DNA of 64,000 nucleotides from Aptenodytes patagonicus (lineage: Eukaryota; Chordata; Aves; Sphenisciformes; Spheniscidae): assembly GCF_965638725.1 (NCBI RefSeq), contig NC_134959.1, positions 8,560,417-8,624,416 of the forward strand, read 5' to 3'. Of this stretch, positions 52,050 to 64,000 are shown piece by piece; position 1 is the stretch's first letter, and every line of letters starts with the position of its first letter. The position numbers and the translations under genes are program-made. The notes beneath the pieces are model-generated. The model was not told where the DNA came from, ran no database searches, and saw only the letters and a program-made list of their open reading frames with translations.

Positions 52050-52301
52050 CTAGCAGCAAAATGATGCAAGCTAATATTGCAATTAGGGCTCCCATGCTGA
52101 GTCCAATGGGAAGTACGTATGCTTCAACGTTACAGGACTGGACAATGCCATCACTGCTGCAACCACAGACTCGAATAGTGAGAGTACTAGTGCTGCTCAT
52201 GGGAGGATTCCCACTGTCGCTTATTATGATTGGCAGTAGATATACTTCTTGCTTCTGTCGGCTGAATCCACTATGCTTTGCCAATATGCTGAGAGTATTA
52301 T
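52050..52301 (-). CDS. CDH8: Cadherin-8, penultimate coding exon (EC5 end and transmembrane segment)
   Basis: A 252-bp internal exon: two bases, 83 whole codons and one base, so it is phase-compatible with the last exon. The acceptor is a pyrimidine-rich ...cccttttttag at 52302 upward. The donor is G|GTATGT, with the intron starting at 52049. The protein begins inside EC5 (TLSILAKHSGFSRQKQEVYL, LLPIIISDSGNPP, SSTSTLTIRV). It then has the membrane-proximal cysteines of type II cadherins (CGCSSDG, QSC), the segment VEAYVLPIGLSMGAL, and the hydrophobic run IAILACIILLL that continues into the next exon. Compared with the human protein as I remember it, only a few conservative changes appear. Upstream exons for EC1 to early EC5 are not in the window. 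They must lie beyond position 64000, which fits the very long introns of this gene. Confidence 0.95.
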
Positions 52302-53453
52302 CTAAAAAAGGGAAAATTTGCATTGTTTCACCACATAGAATAACTGCTAAACCCACAGCTTTTTCTTAATGCGTTCAGAAAACCTCCATACAAACACATA
52401 TGCACTTTATTATACTCATTATACCAGCAGCATATGACACAGAAATCCGTCCCCTTTCTGTCTGGCTGCCCATGCCCCAAATGAACGAGTGCAACATACG
52501 CATTTTCTTGTGTCATGTGGTATGATCATAATGGCAATCCCTCACTTTCTTCTCTGCATACATCCCTATAGATGTCTTCCCGTCATGACCCATCACTGTT
52601 TTTCAAGTCACACGGTCATAAAAATTCAACCAGTACAACAAAGAGAGAAATGAAATGTTAACGTAACCCAAACTTAATAAAGCACATTCATCAATTAAAA
52701 CAAATGTTCCATGCATTATAAGCACAAATTGCACAATATTTTGCCCTGCTATAAAAGATTCTTCTTTTTTATTAACGAGCAATATAAGACAAACAAAGGA
52801 AAAGCTGAATGTATTAAAAGTTGTAGGCCTAATTTTCAGAGATCTAATCATTTATTGGGCCTCAATGATGAAAATAGAACAAACCAAAACAGAATGTATC
52901 TCCTACGAAGGCAGCCAGAGGAAATGAGTCTAGGACATTCTTACCTCTGCACACATATGCAGATACTTAATTTTAGAAATGTATAGAGGCATCTGACTAC
53001 ATGGCATACTACCCAGACATAAAGTTACACAGTTAAACCTCTCACAGTCACTCAGTTCTCAGTTCACCATCAAAATGATTACAAGTTGATTTTACTTAGG
53101 GTAATCATATAGATTCTATTGTGTATAGTTGTAAGAATTAGAGATTCTAGTCATTTAACAACATACTACTATCAAATACCAATGATCTTGTATGTGCCAG
53201 ACTGCTAAGGTATAAACCATGATTAGTGAGCATGTCAAATATGCAAAACACTTTGATTTATTTACATACTTAAATATTCACTTTAGCTTTTGACTGCTTT
53301 ACTCTGTGGAATAATAAAAAAAACTTAATTCAGTATTATGAGTTATATACTAACAGAGTGCATGTTGACTTGTACTAATTTGGTTTTTGTGTTCTTTCAT
53401 CAAAAATAACACCACAAATTAATAAAGAGATTCCAATGCACACAGAAGAGGAA

Positions 53454-53467
53454 TGTGTGTGTGTGTT
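53454..53467. repeat. (TG)n dinucleotide run
   Basis: Six to seven TG units in the CDH8 intron. Confidence 0.85.
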
Positions 53468-56149
53468 ACTGAGGAATCCAATGACAATTTAAAAATAAAG
53501 CTGCACATCATATTTGGGAGAAGGAGATTGTAGCTCCTTTCATTAACCTCTCTTCCCCTGTGCTACCAAAGTTAATTTTCCTAAGTATCATGAACAAAAG
53601 TAAGCCTCCTGATATTTTATGCTATAAAATGGGAACATGCAATCACTAAATGCCATTCCATGGAAGGAAAGAAATTACTGAGAGTTATGTAGCAGGCATA
53701 AGGAAGAGAAGACTTGGAAGACAGGCAGTGTTCATATGACAGATACAACAAAGACACAATTCTTGAGTTTAAACCAAAGAAAGGTACCTGAAGTGCATGA
53801 CAACATGTGTATGCATATACATATAGCGACTGTAAGAAAGCTTTGTATCTGCTTTGATCTTGGTACTGGTCAGGTACTCACTTGAAAATGTGAAATAGTT
53901 TAGAAATATTAAATTTGTACTAGCTGTGATCACCAGGCACATTTCTGACAGCCCATCGTATTTGTGCAGCATGTATCACTGCCCCAACATAAAAGACACA
54001 TGTATGCTCCAAATAGCTGGCAGTCCATGAAGTACAAAAGCCAGAGAAAGATGCAGAGAAGGAGGAAGGGGAAAACATTCATGAAGCAAATACTGTAAAG
54101 ACATTTTTCACATTAAAAAAAAAGATTTGAAATGAAGTCTTTTATTCTTGAAGTCCTTCTTAGTAAGGAGGCATATTAATAAGGAATAAAGGTAGTTACA
54201 GAATATAATGATTACAGAATGAAACATTACTAAACTTTATCATGTCCTGAACCTATATCAAGATATCAATCAGTAGATAACTCCTACAGTTAATTCATTA
54301 CTGCCATAAAACAAAAGATGAAGAAAGATTATTTGATATTTAAGCACATGGGGCAATTGTCTCATACAAAAGAACAAAGAAGGCTTTATTTCCCATTCAG
54401 TGACAAAGAAACTGAACTTCAAGTAGGCTCCTTCTGAAGTTCAGGGTCTTTGATTTTGCAGTCTTACTGTATCCCTTCCATGGTGGAATCACCTACCAAC
54501 CACACTTATGCAGCCTAGAGAGGTTCTTCCTATAATTTATATTGCAGGTTATGTAATCATTTCAGCATTTTTCATAGCATTTAGAGTATGTAACACATAA
54601 AGATCAACCTAAAAGTTAACTACTTCATAAAGCAGTATAAATATGGTCACGTCATAATACCTTTGCAGAACAAAAAGGATTCCTAACAATTTTTCTTTCC
54701 AGGAATCCTGAGTTTTTATCTATTCAAGTTGGAAACAGTCACATCAAAACCGATGGCACCCTGGAGCTAAATAAATAGTCTAGTCCTTCCTTGTGCCCTT
54801 TTTAAAATTAAAGGAAGCATATGTGTTTACTGAAGATAAATTTCAGGTATAAGCTCTTAAGAATTCTGACAACTCAAATAGAATCAAACTCCTTGATGAT
54901 ACCCAGTGTTATATGTGCCACTATGATGCAGTGGAAAAGTCAAGTATGTTTTCAGTCAACAATTAGCACACATTTAGAATTAAGCAAAAACTGCACTCCT
55001 CCTTCTTGGTTGAATGTGTCAGAGATTTAAACACACGTGTGCAAGTTAAACCACTTCCAGTGTCATACTTGCTCTCTAGCTGAACTGCAAGGAACAAAGG
55101 GAAATGTTATGTTAGTAAAATAATAAAATAATATTACAGCTAAGTTTTCCTGAATATTGGTGTGTATAGCTTTACCAAAGTAAGAGTGACTACCACACCT
55201 ATTGTAATGTGTAAAAGATACATTTTTTTTCTGATAGCATTCTTTTCCTCCTCCGCATCCCCCCATTTTCAAATACTGAAAAATAAATTTATCTGTCCGT
55301 TTGACTTTCTCCTGCAAAATTAAAAATATCTCAGCATAAGTTGCATCCTTAATCCTTTTGCTTTAACCTTTCAAAGGAGAAAAAAAGGTGTGGGGTTCAA
55401 TTTCCAGCTCTTTCTGTCTTAGACAAATCCCACTCAGAAGTGTCACATCTGTAGTCATTTATTCAGAACTCCAGAGACTTTTACAGTTATATTACACAGT
55501 GACTTCTTGTGCTCTAGAAATCTGTACTGATACAGCCTGTTCCTTCCTATAAGCCCTTCTCTGTCCAAGCTGGAGGAAAAGATTGATATGCTGAGCCCTG
55601 GCATCCCTGCCCTTTACAGATATGCAAAAGAGGTAAGGCCCCTGCTTCAGGAAGAAATGAAAAAAAGAAGCTGCTCTTGTTGGTGACAGCTTCAGATCCC
55701 TTCCATCTTTCTGACACACTCACTGCTACCCTGCCTGGTTCAGACAATTCTAATAAGCCAGAATCAGAGAGTAAAACAAAGTAAAAAAAGAAGAGTACTA
55801 TAAAGAGACAAATAGAAGAGGGCAGAAAAAACAAGAGGAAGGAGGAGGGATGGAGAAAATAAAGTGCCCATTTCTGCCAATCAATGAAGCTATGCTGAGT
55901 ATAAGAAACTACTTGGTACAAGTAATGGTTATCAATTCAAGTTCAAAAGAAATGAGATAAAGTAAAAGTTGTGCAAGATATTTGGGGCATTTAGCTGAAC
56001 TATTTAAGTGTAAAAGAAGTTGCAATGGCTGAATAGTTAGTACTAGTAAGAAGAGATGCAAGACAAGAGGAGAAGAGAATAACCTTTCTTTTTTTACAGA
56101 GGTTTTCTTTTTGTTAAAAACTGCTGTGCTAGACTAAAGTTGAATTTGT

Positions 56150-56660
56150 TGTGCCCGGAAAGAAACTGGCAATCAGAAGCAGTCGATAGGAAAAGCAAAA
56201 TGAAATGACCAAATTGTTTTGCCAATGGATGGCAAATACTCAATTTTGCTTTGGGAATTTTGTTTAGCAACAAATTCCTTCCCCTTCTTTGCTATGTCCT
56301 AAAATAAATATACCTTGGTGTTGCTGGAGATGTGACTCTTGAGTGAAGAACAATGACTCTTTAACTGACATTTTAGTTGGTTCCTAGAACTTGAAAATAA
56401 ATCCTAGCAGCTGATTAGCAACAAACTCAATTTATCTGATTTGCTTTCTCCTCTCTGTGGACATTCCCCTTACCCGTAGCTGACAAAACAGCAGGAATCT
56501 CCTCCAGGAGAAACCTCCAGCACTGCTGCATGAATTAACTTGGCAGCAGGTGCTCAGCAGGAGAGAGGACAATCACTTTCCACTCATCTTTCCAATTAAC
56601 CCGCTGATCCTTCATTATAGCGCTGTTCAGGTTATTTATTTACTCATGTTACTTTTAGAA
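56150..56660. promoter_or_regulatory. Candidate intronic enhancer block of CDH8
   Basis: An intronic, repeat-free block. It has an inverted pair TTTGCC-N7-GGCAAA (56218-56236), an E-box CAGGTG (56547-56552) next to ATGAATTAACT, and further ATTAGC and CAATTT elements. It lies about 4 kb upstream of the transmembrane exon. Nothing in the sequence proves function. Confidence 0.22.
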
Positions 56661-59600
56661 AAACAAGGAAAATTACATGCAGAAAAAAGAACCCCTCTCT
56701 GTTAATAAAGCTCTGAGGTAACCCGCCACAGGCAAAGAGAGACACTAAGTCTTTGCCTCCAGTCAGTGAGGTATATTCGGGAGGTCCTTTGACATTCTCA
56801 ATCAAAATGACCTTCCCTGAATTCTGTACCCTTCTATGTGGGGAAGGGATTGAAGAAGTTCATTGAAATGCCAGAGTTCTATTAAATGCCATTTCACTGA
56901 TAATGTACCAACCACACGGGATGGGCTAGGAGGTATATTCTGTCCTGCAGGCTTAAGGAATAGTGTAAGATGAGTGATCTTAATAATTGTCTTAACTCAT
57001 CACAAATTTTTGCATCAGTGTAAGGTCAGAGTAACACAGCTCTAGGAATGCATAACTACAATTTAGATCTGGAGCTCCTTTTTACCTTTTTTTAAACATA
57101 AAACCAAATCAGTCATTTAGATCACCAGATGACTCTCAGTTTCTGAAGTTTACAAGCAGATTTGCGAAACAACCGTGAAAGAGACTGTTATGGGAATATC
57201 TCCCTCACAGCTGGAACAAAGAATGACAATGCAGAAGGTCTTTACAAGATGTCCAGTGTGATTTCTAGACAAAAGTAGTTTGAATAACCACAACCAAGGA
57301 CATGCTCACCACAGGGCCAAGTGCTTCCTGCAGATTCCCAGCTGTTCCTAAGACCCCCTGATCTCTTTTGAGATTCTTGGATGAAAGATTTTGAGAAAAA
57401 GTAAATGTAATAATTTTAATACAAAACTACTTTCGGATTTGCTGGACATGGCTGTCTTTAATGGCATCGACATCAATCTCGATGTGAAATTAGCAGGCAG
57501 GCAAAGTCAACTTCTTCATCTTCCACTTTGTACAAGAATGCATGTTGCAATTTAAGTCAGACAATAAAATGACAGAACAAAAGTAAAAAACAGAAGCGGT
57601 CAGTTTACAGCCAAGTGTCATTTTCTCTGCACACATTATTGCAATTCTTTAATTCCCTCACGGTCTCTAATATTTTGAGATCAGTGGACTTCCCTGCTGT
57701 GTAACCTTACACCTACATAGCTCTTTCCGTCTTTCTTTTTCTATCCCTTTTATAATGTTCTCAGAAAGATCAAATCATTAATGGTATTAAGGACTTTGCA
57801 GTAGAAATTGTTATCGATGCTGGATATGTTACTTATGCGAAGAAAGAATTTTAATTGGAAACTTTACAGCTGGATACACTGGAATGACAGAAATATATGT
57901 TTCTTCATGTTTATTAGAGCTATCTCTGTGTACATTTTTTGGTGTAAAACAGATTCTCTGTAATACAGAGTCCTTTGGCACAAGCAGAAGAGCAGCAAGA
58001 ATATCCTTACTGTGATACTCCCTGCTTTTTTTGATAATGAAAAGACAAGGACAGCTCATTCATTTCCTTTCTCAGTTCATAAATGGCATCTATTCTCACA
58101 TAAAAACTTGAAATAACTGAGTAATTAAGTTATTACCATCAAGGCTTCAGTGGAAACTACCAAAGTGCAGGCAGAAAAAACAAAACGTATGACATTCTAA
58201 GAAATGTTAGCTATAGAATATTTAGCAGTCATCTGCAAACGCACTAGAAGAGAACATTGAAGAGAATGCTAAGATAGCATTTCAGCTCTTTGCATAACTA
58301 TTAATTCATGTGCGCGCCTCCTGTAATACTTACTATTCAGTACTGGAGACCTTACAACGTTAAACACAGATTTTCAGAAGATCTGTAGTAATACTGGTAT
58401 TTTTGTTTTTCTTCAAAATTCAAACCTAATGACAGAGAAATAGTGGAATATAGGGAAGATTCCAGTCCCCATTTTAGAGACTGGGAAATAATAAAGTTGT
58501 CCGAAGACACGGAGGTCTCTCAAAAAGTCTCTATATACACTCCATGAGCTATAAGCCATATCTTAATTATTATTCTTTTGCATATTTTCTCAATAGTACA
58601 TACCTTTCTATAAAAGGATTTACAAATAACAGATATTTAGATTGGTAGTATCACACTGCAGAAACAAGACCAAGGAATGCAGCCCCAACAATTCACCATT
58701 CATAGTCCCACATGTGATATCTCTCTGTCAACTCAACTGTTTTGAAATCTTTTTTTATTCTCATAATTACAAAAGCAGTGGGCAAGTATATTCATGACCT
58801 GCTTTCTGATCTAGCACAAAAACTCAAAGCATACCATCATCAATGTTCACCTTGTAAAAGAACATTATTCATAGACGGGCCCTGAGCTGAAAAAACAATT
58901 TGTATGTTTCAGACTACGCTTAAGTACAAGTTAGAAGCATCAGTTTCTTGCTTCCAAAAGAACGCAATTAAAATGCTTCGAGAGATACACACATGTTTAT
59001 GTAAGACAGGTTTTTTTTGTTTCTGCCTTAGGCTGTAACACTTTTTAAAGGAATACCAGATTAAAAGGGAACAATTTTGAGTTTGCATGTTATAAATTTG
59101 CCAATCATTAGTAGATGAAAAAACAATCTATTTGTTCATTAGTATAATGATTTTGTTTCATGATTAAACTTAGTATTTTCAACATGGATGTACTTATGCA
59201 CACCGAATACATTTTAGTGAGAACTCCTATATGTATATATGTTAATATATATACACATGTATCATATGTAATATTTTACACATGTACTAGATCTTCCTTG
59301 ATGACCGAGTGTCTCAAAATCCTGTTCAACAGCAGTTTACAAGAAAGATGACCCTTTGTCTAATCTGTATGGTAAAGGCATAAATGTTCTATTCAAGTAG
59401 AAGGCCTATAAAATAATCTGAAAATAAGAAGAGGCCATTTTTATAGTATATTTTGTCTCATTTATGATAGCCAAACCATATGGGCACTGAAGCATTCACA
59501 GGTATTTCAAACTGACCTGCTTTTCATGAATGTCAAAAATTTGTGATGTCTTCAAAAAAGTAGATTGATGACCTCTATCAAATTTGATAGCAGACAACAG

Positions 59601-60227
59601 GTTCAAAAGAAAAAAGTTTTCGTTCTAAAAAAATTCAGCTGACTAATCAAACTGTCTATCCTGTACCATAGTAGTCATATGCCATACTGACATATACAAT
59701 GGCAACTCACAAAACATTCCTATGACACATTAGTAAACACCTGAATGAATTTTTATTTTTCTAGAGACCTGGACTTTCTGGAATCCCTTGAAACATCAAT
59801 AAGAACACAGGAAAAAAAGTATTTCATGGGACAAAATGTACTGATGAGGAGAAGAATTGGAAAATGTCACATATTTTGTATCTTTGATTTTTTTTTTTTC
59901 TTTACCAATTGGCCTAAATAATAATAGCTTATGCCAGAATTGAACTGCTGAATCAACTAATGAATTAAAAAACTAAACACATTTCTAGGTCATGTATTCC
60001 TTTGCAGAACTAAAACGTGCTGCTGGGAATTTTGAATCATGAGCAAAGTAATATTTAATCATGTATAAGAATACATCATTCTCATATGTTAAAATTGCTT
60101 GGAAAGGGGAATAATCATGTTAATACTACTGTGATGCAGAACTTGTAGTAAATAAATTCTTGGCAGAATAAAAAAACCGAGACAAATTAACACGAAAGTG
60201 ATGGAATAAGCATTTCCTCCTACCTTT

Positions 60228-60328
60228 TTCCTTTGAAAAATGTGAACTTTATATAACAGTCTGTATAATTTCTAGTTCTATTCCTTTGGAAAAGTCTGAA
60301 CTTTAGATAATTGTCTCTTAAGTATTCT
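60228..60328. repeat. Diverged tandem duplication, period about 53 bp
   Basis: Copy one (60228-60273) and copy two (60281-60328) both start TTCCTTTG and share TGAACTTTA, followed by TATAACAGTCT versus GATAATTGTCT and a TTTCT or ATTCT end. Small indels indicate an older event. Confidence 0.65.
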
Positions 60329-63173
60329 AAAACTTTCCTTTGACCTTTAGTCCAGCAGAGCTATAATCAAACATATCTGTATGGTCACTTGCAGTCTAGC
60401 AGCAACTCTTGTATTTCGTACCCTGGTTTTTTAACCTGTTGAAGGAAGGATAGAAAATCCCTGCTGAAGAAATAATGATGTAGAAGCACACATTGCGTGT
60501 GAAACAATACTCATTTTATTGTTAACGGGGTAGAGAAATAATTAGGATATAGTACCTCTCTCTCTTTTTAATTTACAGATACTTATGGCAAGTCAAATGA
60601 GGAAACTTTGGGCTCTGGGTCTGTTTAAGCTACACAGTTACCACAGTTGTCTGAACTGTACCCAACATACCAGGTTTTAATCTCACCCACTCTGATGTTA
60701 TGCCCATTTATCTCTTCTGAATCCCCTGGTGCCAGTTATGAATGACACTCCCATAATCTGAAGCAAATTCAGACCAGTGAAAATGTAAGATATGCTAAAA
60801 CAGTACTGGCTTTTGCCTCTCATTTTTCTCTTCTGTATTGAACAAGCCAGCCACAAACTTGTTTACTAATAATCACATTGCTTTGACATGCTTTACTTTA
60901 TTCGGATCACATCACTACATGGCATGTGCATTGAATGTTACATCTGTAAAGTGTAAGAATTAATGCAGGTTGCCAAGCTCTAGTTTAGAAAAAGAGATGA
61001 AATGGCTGTCAAATGTGCTTAGCATTAAAAATACATTATTAACACAGCAATTTGCATAGACTGATGGATCGTTTTGAAATCTACATATTCTAGTTAATTC
61101 TATTATCTTGTTATTTTAACCAAAAAGTTTCAGAAAATAATACTGTGTTTTATAATTCTTTGATAAAATAATGGCTATATTTTGCATTTGAACCAAGAAC
61201 TTTTCATTACTGTGTTACCAGATTCCAACAAAATGCTGCAAAGATAAACAAAAAAGCCAAAATATCCCAAGGCTTTGCCATCTGTATTCTCTTTAGGGAT
61301 AATGGGTTCTTATTCTTTCTATGAATGCGTACTTACAAGTGCAGTCTAGGAGGTGAAACTAATGAAAGATAGGTATCTAAGGCCCTTAGGTCACTGTGAG
61401 ATTTACAGTTTTACACATTACATCAATGACTTGGGGTTCTCTCATGTGTAAAGCTAAATCTCAAGCAGATTCAATGAAATTTATAGTACTTTTGGTAGGT
61501 GATGGAAGAGTTCCAAGAATTCCATCCTATGTTCTTCACCTTCCCCACTTCACACACATCCTTCAATTCTTACTTCAGTGACTTACTTCTAGGGTCTGGA
61601 AAAGTTCAGAGTCTTCACAACTATGAAGACAATCACAGATGTTTGAAGTGAATCTTTCTTTCTAGAATGTAAACTATGAATACCATAGTAAGAAAATAAA
61701 ACTTAAGCAGGAACATTTTGGTTTTTAAATGTGATGTGTACATGTGGCATTTAAGTGAGTTTCACACTAAGCAACTTAACATTTACTTCTCCATACCATG
61801 ATAATTGTCTTTTCTGTTCCAATACTGTATGGAACATATACATGCACACGGTAAGAATTTTAAACAATTTACCATTAGATCATGTAACAGTCCTTGAAAA
61901 CTGAATGTGGAATCGGACATATCAACCATATTGAAGTTTTGTTACAACAGTTAGAGAGTCAAATTCAAGCCATACCAGTGTATTTCTATCATGCTATTAC
62001 TTTTTTTATAATATTCACTTCGAAATACAGTGGCAGAAAGAAACCACCAGAATATAAAAAAAAACAACCAGCATTTATTGGAATGCCACCTATTTGTACT
62101 GGTGTAATAAAGGTCTTGTCAACACTTCCATTACAAAATGCCAATTTTCAGGGGTTTATAACTCTGACATAACAACTTACTATGAGAAGAAATTTAGAAT
62201 GTGTACTCTCTGCCAAAGAGCATTGAAAGTTAAATATGACTTACGTTGGCTGAGGCATTTTAAGTCAGAAAATAAATTTTAAAAAATTTTTACTTCATAT
62301 TTTCTTGAGCTGGTGCCACTTAAGAAAAAAACATGGCTTTGATTTTAAAAAGTGCCAGATCCCGCAGTTCTTATATACACAAAACTCCCTTTAACTTCAC
62401 TGAGAATGATTTCTGTGAGAGAACTGAAAGGAGTTCCATTATACATTTTTGTAAATGTATTAGCTTTTTGTAATTTGAAAGCCTGAAATGCTATGGTATA
62501 AGATTGCCCCTGGGCGCACAGGCAGCATGATAATGACTTTTTGAAGACATTCTCATATGCAGATTACATATAACAATAACAATTTGTTATCATCAGGCCA
62601 TTAATGGCAGTAATTTATACCTCTGTCTTACACCCAAAGTATACACATAATGTTTTATTATATGCACACCTCTCAATGAGGATGTGTCTCCTAATGGTCA
62701 TTTGAAATGCAGGGAACAGCAAAATGCATCCAGAGAAGGAATTTCAGTAAGTGAAAAAAACAATTACCTGTCTATAGAGTGGAATAGATTGTATAAAGTT
62801 TTCAAATGAAACATTCCAGATACTCTTGGGAACATTTCTGCACACCGTGTAAACATTACATAGAGAAAACTTGGCATAGCCAAAAGAAGTTCCAAGTTAG
62901 CATACACAGTCAGATTGCTGAGAATTAAAGCAGGTCTCCAGGAACACACATGCATATGCATGTAAATTTCAAGACCGAGACATACTGCAAACCCTAACTT
63001 TGCTGTATACGTTGCGTGACACAACACATAACTTGGAAAGAAGAAGGAGCTAGGGAAAGACGTCAGCACTTGAATTCTGCCTCACTGCTGTAGAGATGTT
63101 ACAAAGTCAATGCTTTTATTGGTAAATGTCTGCAAACTATAGCGCATCAGTTCATAAGATGTTCTAGAGTTTT

Positions 63174-63313
63174 CATAGAACCACAGAATGGTTAAGGTTG
63201 GAAGGGACCTCTGGAGGTTATCTGGTCTACCTCCCTGCTGAAGCACAGCTACCTAGAGCCCAGGACCATGTCCAGGCAGCTTTTGAATATCTCCAAGGAT
63301 GGAGATTCTGCAA
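63174..63313 (-). mobile_element. CR1 LINE, 5'-truncated 3' end
   Basis: The plus strand shows the reverse complement of a CR1 terminus: CATAGAACCACAGAATGG, then GGTTGGAAGGGACCTCTGG, CCTCCCTGCTGAAGCA, CCATGTCCAGGCAGCTTTTG and TCTCCAAGGATGGAGA. About 140 bp remain. The element's 3' end is at 63174 and its truncated end is near 63313. It sits in the CDH8 intron in the same orientation as the gene and is less decayed than the copy near 39700. Confidence 0.92.
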
Positions 63314-64000
63314 GTAGCAAAACATTTGTTAGTCACAATTGAAATATGTGTGCGACAAAACAGAAGACATATTATTCATTCATTCTCTTTGTATCAAACG
63401 GAGAAGCTATAAGCTACAAATATATAATGCATCTCTATGCTAAGGGAACAACTTGCATATCACAATGAAATTGTTCCCTGTTGTCTTCTAATTCATGATG
63501 AAGAGTCTGACAAAGTACAAAAGAAGTGTATAGGCAAAAGCGGCAATAAAAATATGAAGCAGGATCAAGTAAAAGTATTACAAGAGACTAGGCAATTCTA
63601 CTGGCAAAGGAGAATACATCTTAATATGCCAAAAAACCCTCCATGATCATGAAAGAAAACTTAAATAGTCAAAAAGGAGAGCAGAAAAAACACAACATAT
63701 ACTTTGAGAAAGAAACATGTTTTCTTACTGGGAAAAAGAAAAGAGAAAAGATTACAATTTTAGTCTAGAAAAAGCTAAGTTCTTTATACAAAGTTTTGAA
63801 GCAAGACGTTCTACTAGACAGACTGCATTAGAACTCTATAAAGTTTTTAGCAAACACATCTTTTGGTTTTGCATGTTAGCAGAAGACATGCACAAAATAA
63901 GAAAAAGTTGATTTGTTATAAAAATTCTTTTTCTCATTTAAAAATAGAAAATAGTAGTACAAAGACAGAAGTTGTAATGTTGTGGGACAGATAAAGATGA

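Larger units (their letters stand above)
52302..63173 (-). other. CDH8: Part of the large CDH8 intron preceding the transmembrane exon
   Basis: I searched the minus strand here for the expected upstream EC5 exon (DKDDP-type calcium-binding motif, donor after an acidic codon) and found none. The stretch therefore appears wholly intronic and continues past the window end. Visible contents are a short (TG)n run at 53454-53467, a motif-dense block at 56150-56660, an AT-rich alternating stretch near 59225-59290, a diverged 53-bp tandem duplication at 60228-60328 and a CR1 fragment at 63174. The other open frames are short and unconvincing. Confidence 0.8.

Noticed and set aside
52302..64000. Possible earlier CDH8 exon in the intron
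   Set aside because: I looked for the reverse complement of the DKDDP-type EC5 motif and of a matching donor. Splice-like spots such as those near 52945, 53785 and 62768 are not preceded by cadherin-like coding sequence.
1..64000. CRISPR arrays, operons, tRNA or rRNA genes
   Set aside because: No regularly spaced repeats, no bacterial gene layout, and no cloverleaf or ribosomal sequence that I could recognise by eye.

Overview
The window is AT-rich vertebrate nuclear DNA, almost certainly from a bird. The evidence is CR1 LINE 3' ends with the ATTCTATG-type terminal octamer, avian ERVL-type LTRs of the 'GTGGTTTAACC...' family, and a cadherin gene whose protein matches CDH8. There are no operons, bacterial genes, CRISPR arrays or phage parts. 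Nearly all open frames of 60-160 codons here are chance frames in non-coding DNA.

The only protein-coding gene I can support is CDH8 (cadherin-8, a type II classical cadherin) on the minus strand. The window holds its last two coding exons. One (52050-52301) encodes the membrane-proximal part of EC5 and most of the transmembrane helix. The last (50423-50916) encodes the end of the helix and the whole cytoplasmic tail with the p120-catenin and beta-catenin binding regions. Splice sites and phases agree at all three visible junctions. A 1133-bp intron separates the two exons. The 3'UTR runs leftward from 50422 to an undetermined poly(A) site. Everything right of 52301 reads as the preceding large CDH8 intron; I found no further exon there.

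Positions 1 to about 49500 lie downstream of CDH8 and look like a gene desert. They hold scattered repeats: a truncated minus-strand LTR (9121-9400), an intact solo LTR with a perfect 5-bp target-site duplication (28737-29283), a CR1 insertion in two oppositely oriented blocks that looks like a 5'-inverted (twin-primed) copy (about 39466-39951), and a decayed relic of a LINE reverse transcriptase C-terminus (about 45436-45725). There are also small tandem duplications, microsatellites and homopolymers. A 5'-truncated CR1 lies in the CDH8 intron at 63174-63313. Two GC-richer patches (17175-17470 and 20550-21560) and several blocks dense in transcription-factor-like motifs are candidate regulatory or non-coding-transcript regions, but this rests on composition and motifs only.

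I found no convincing new biological system. The observations most worth checking are the inverted CR1 copy, the ancient LINE relic beside a possible regulatory block, a possible CDH8 read-through isoform, and several compact inverted repeats.
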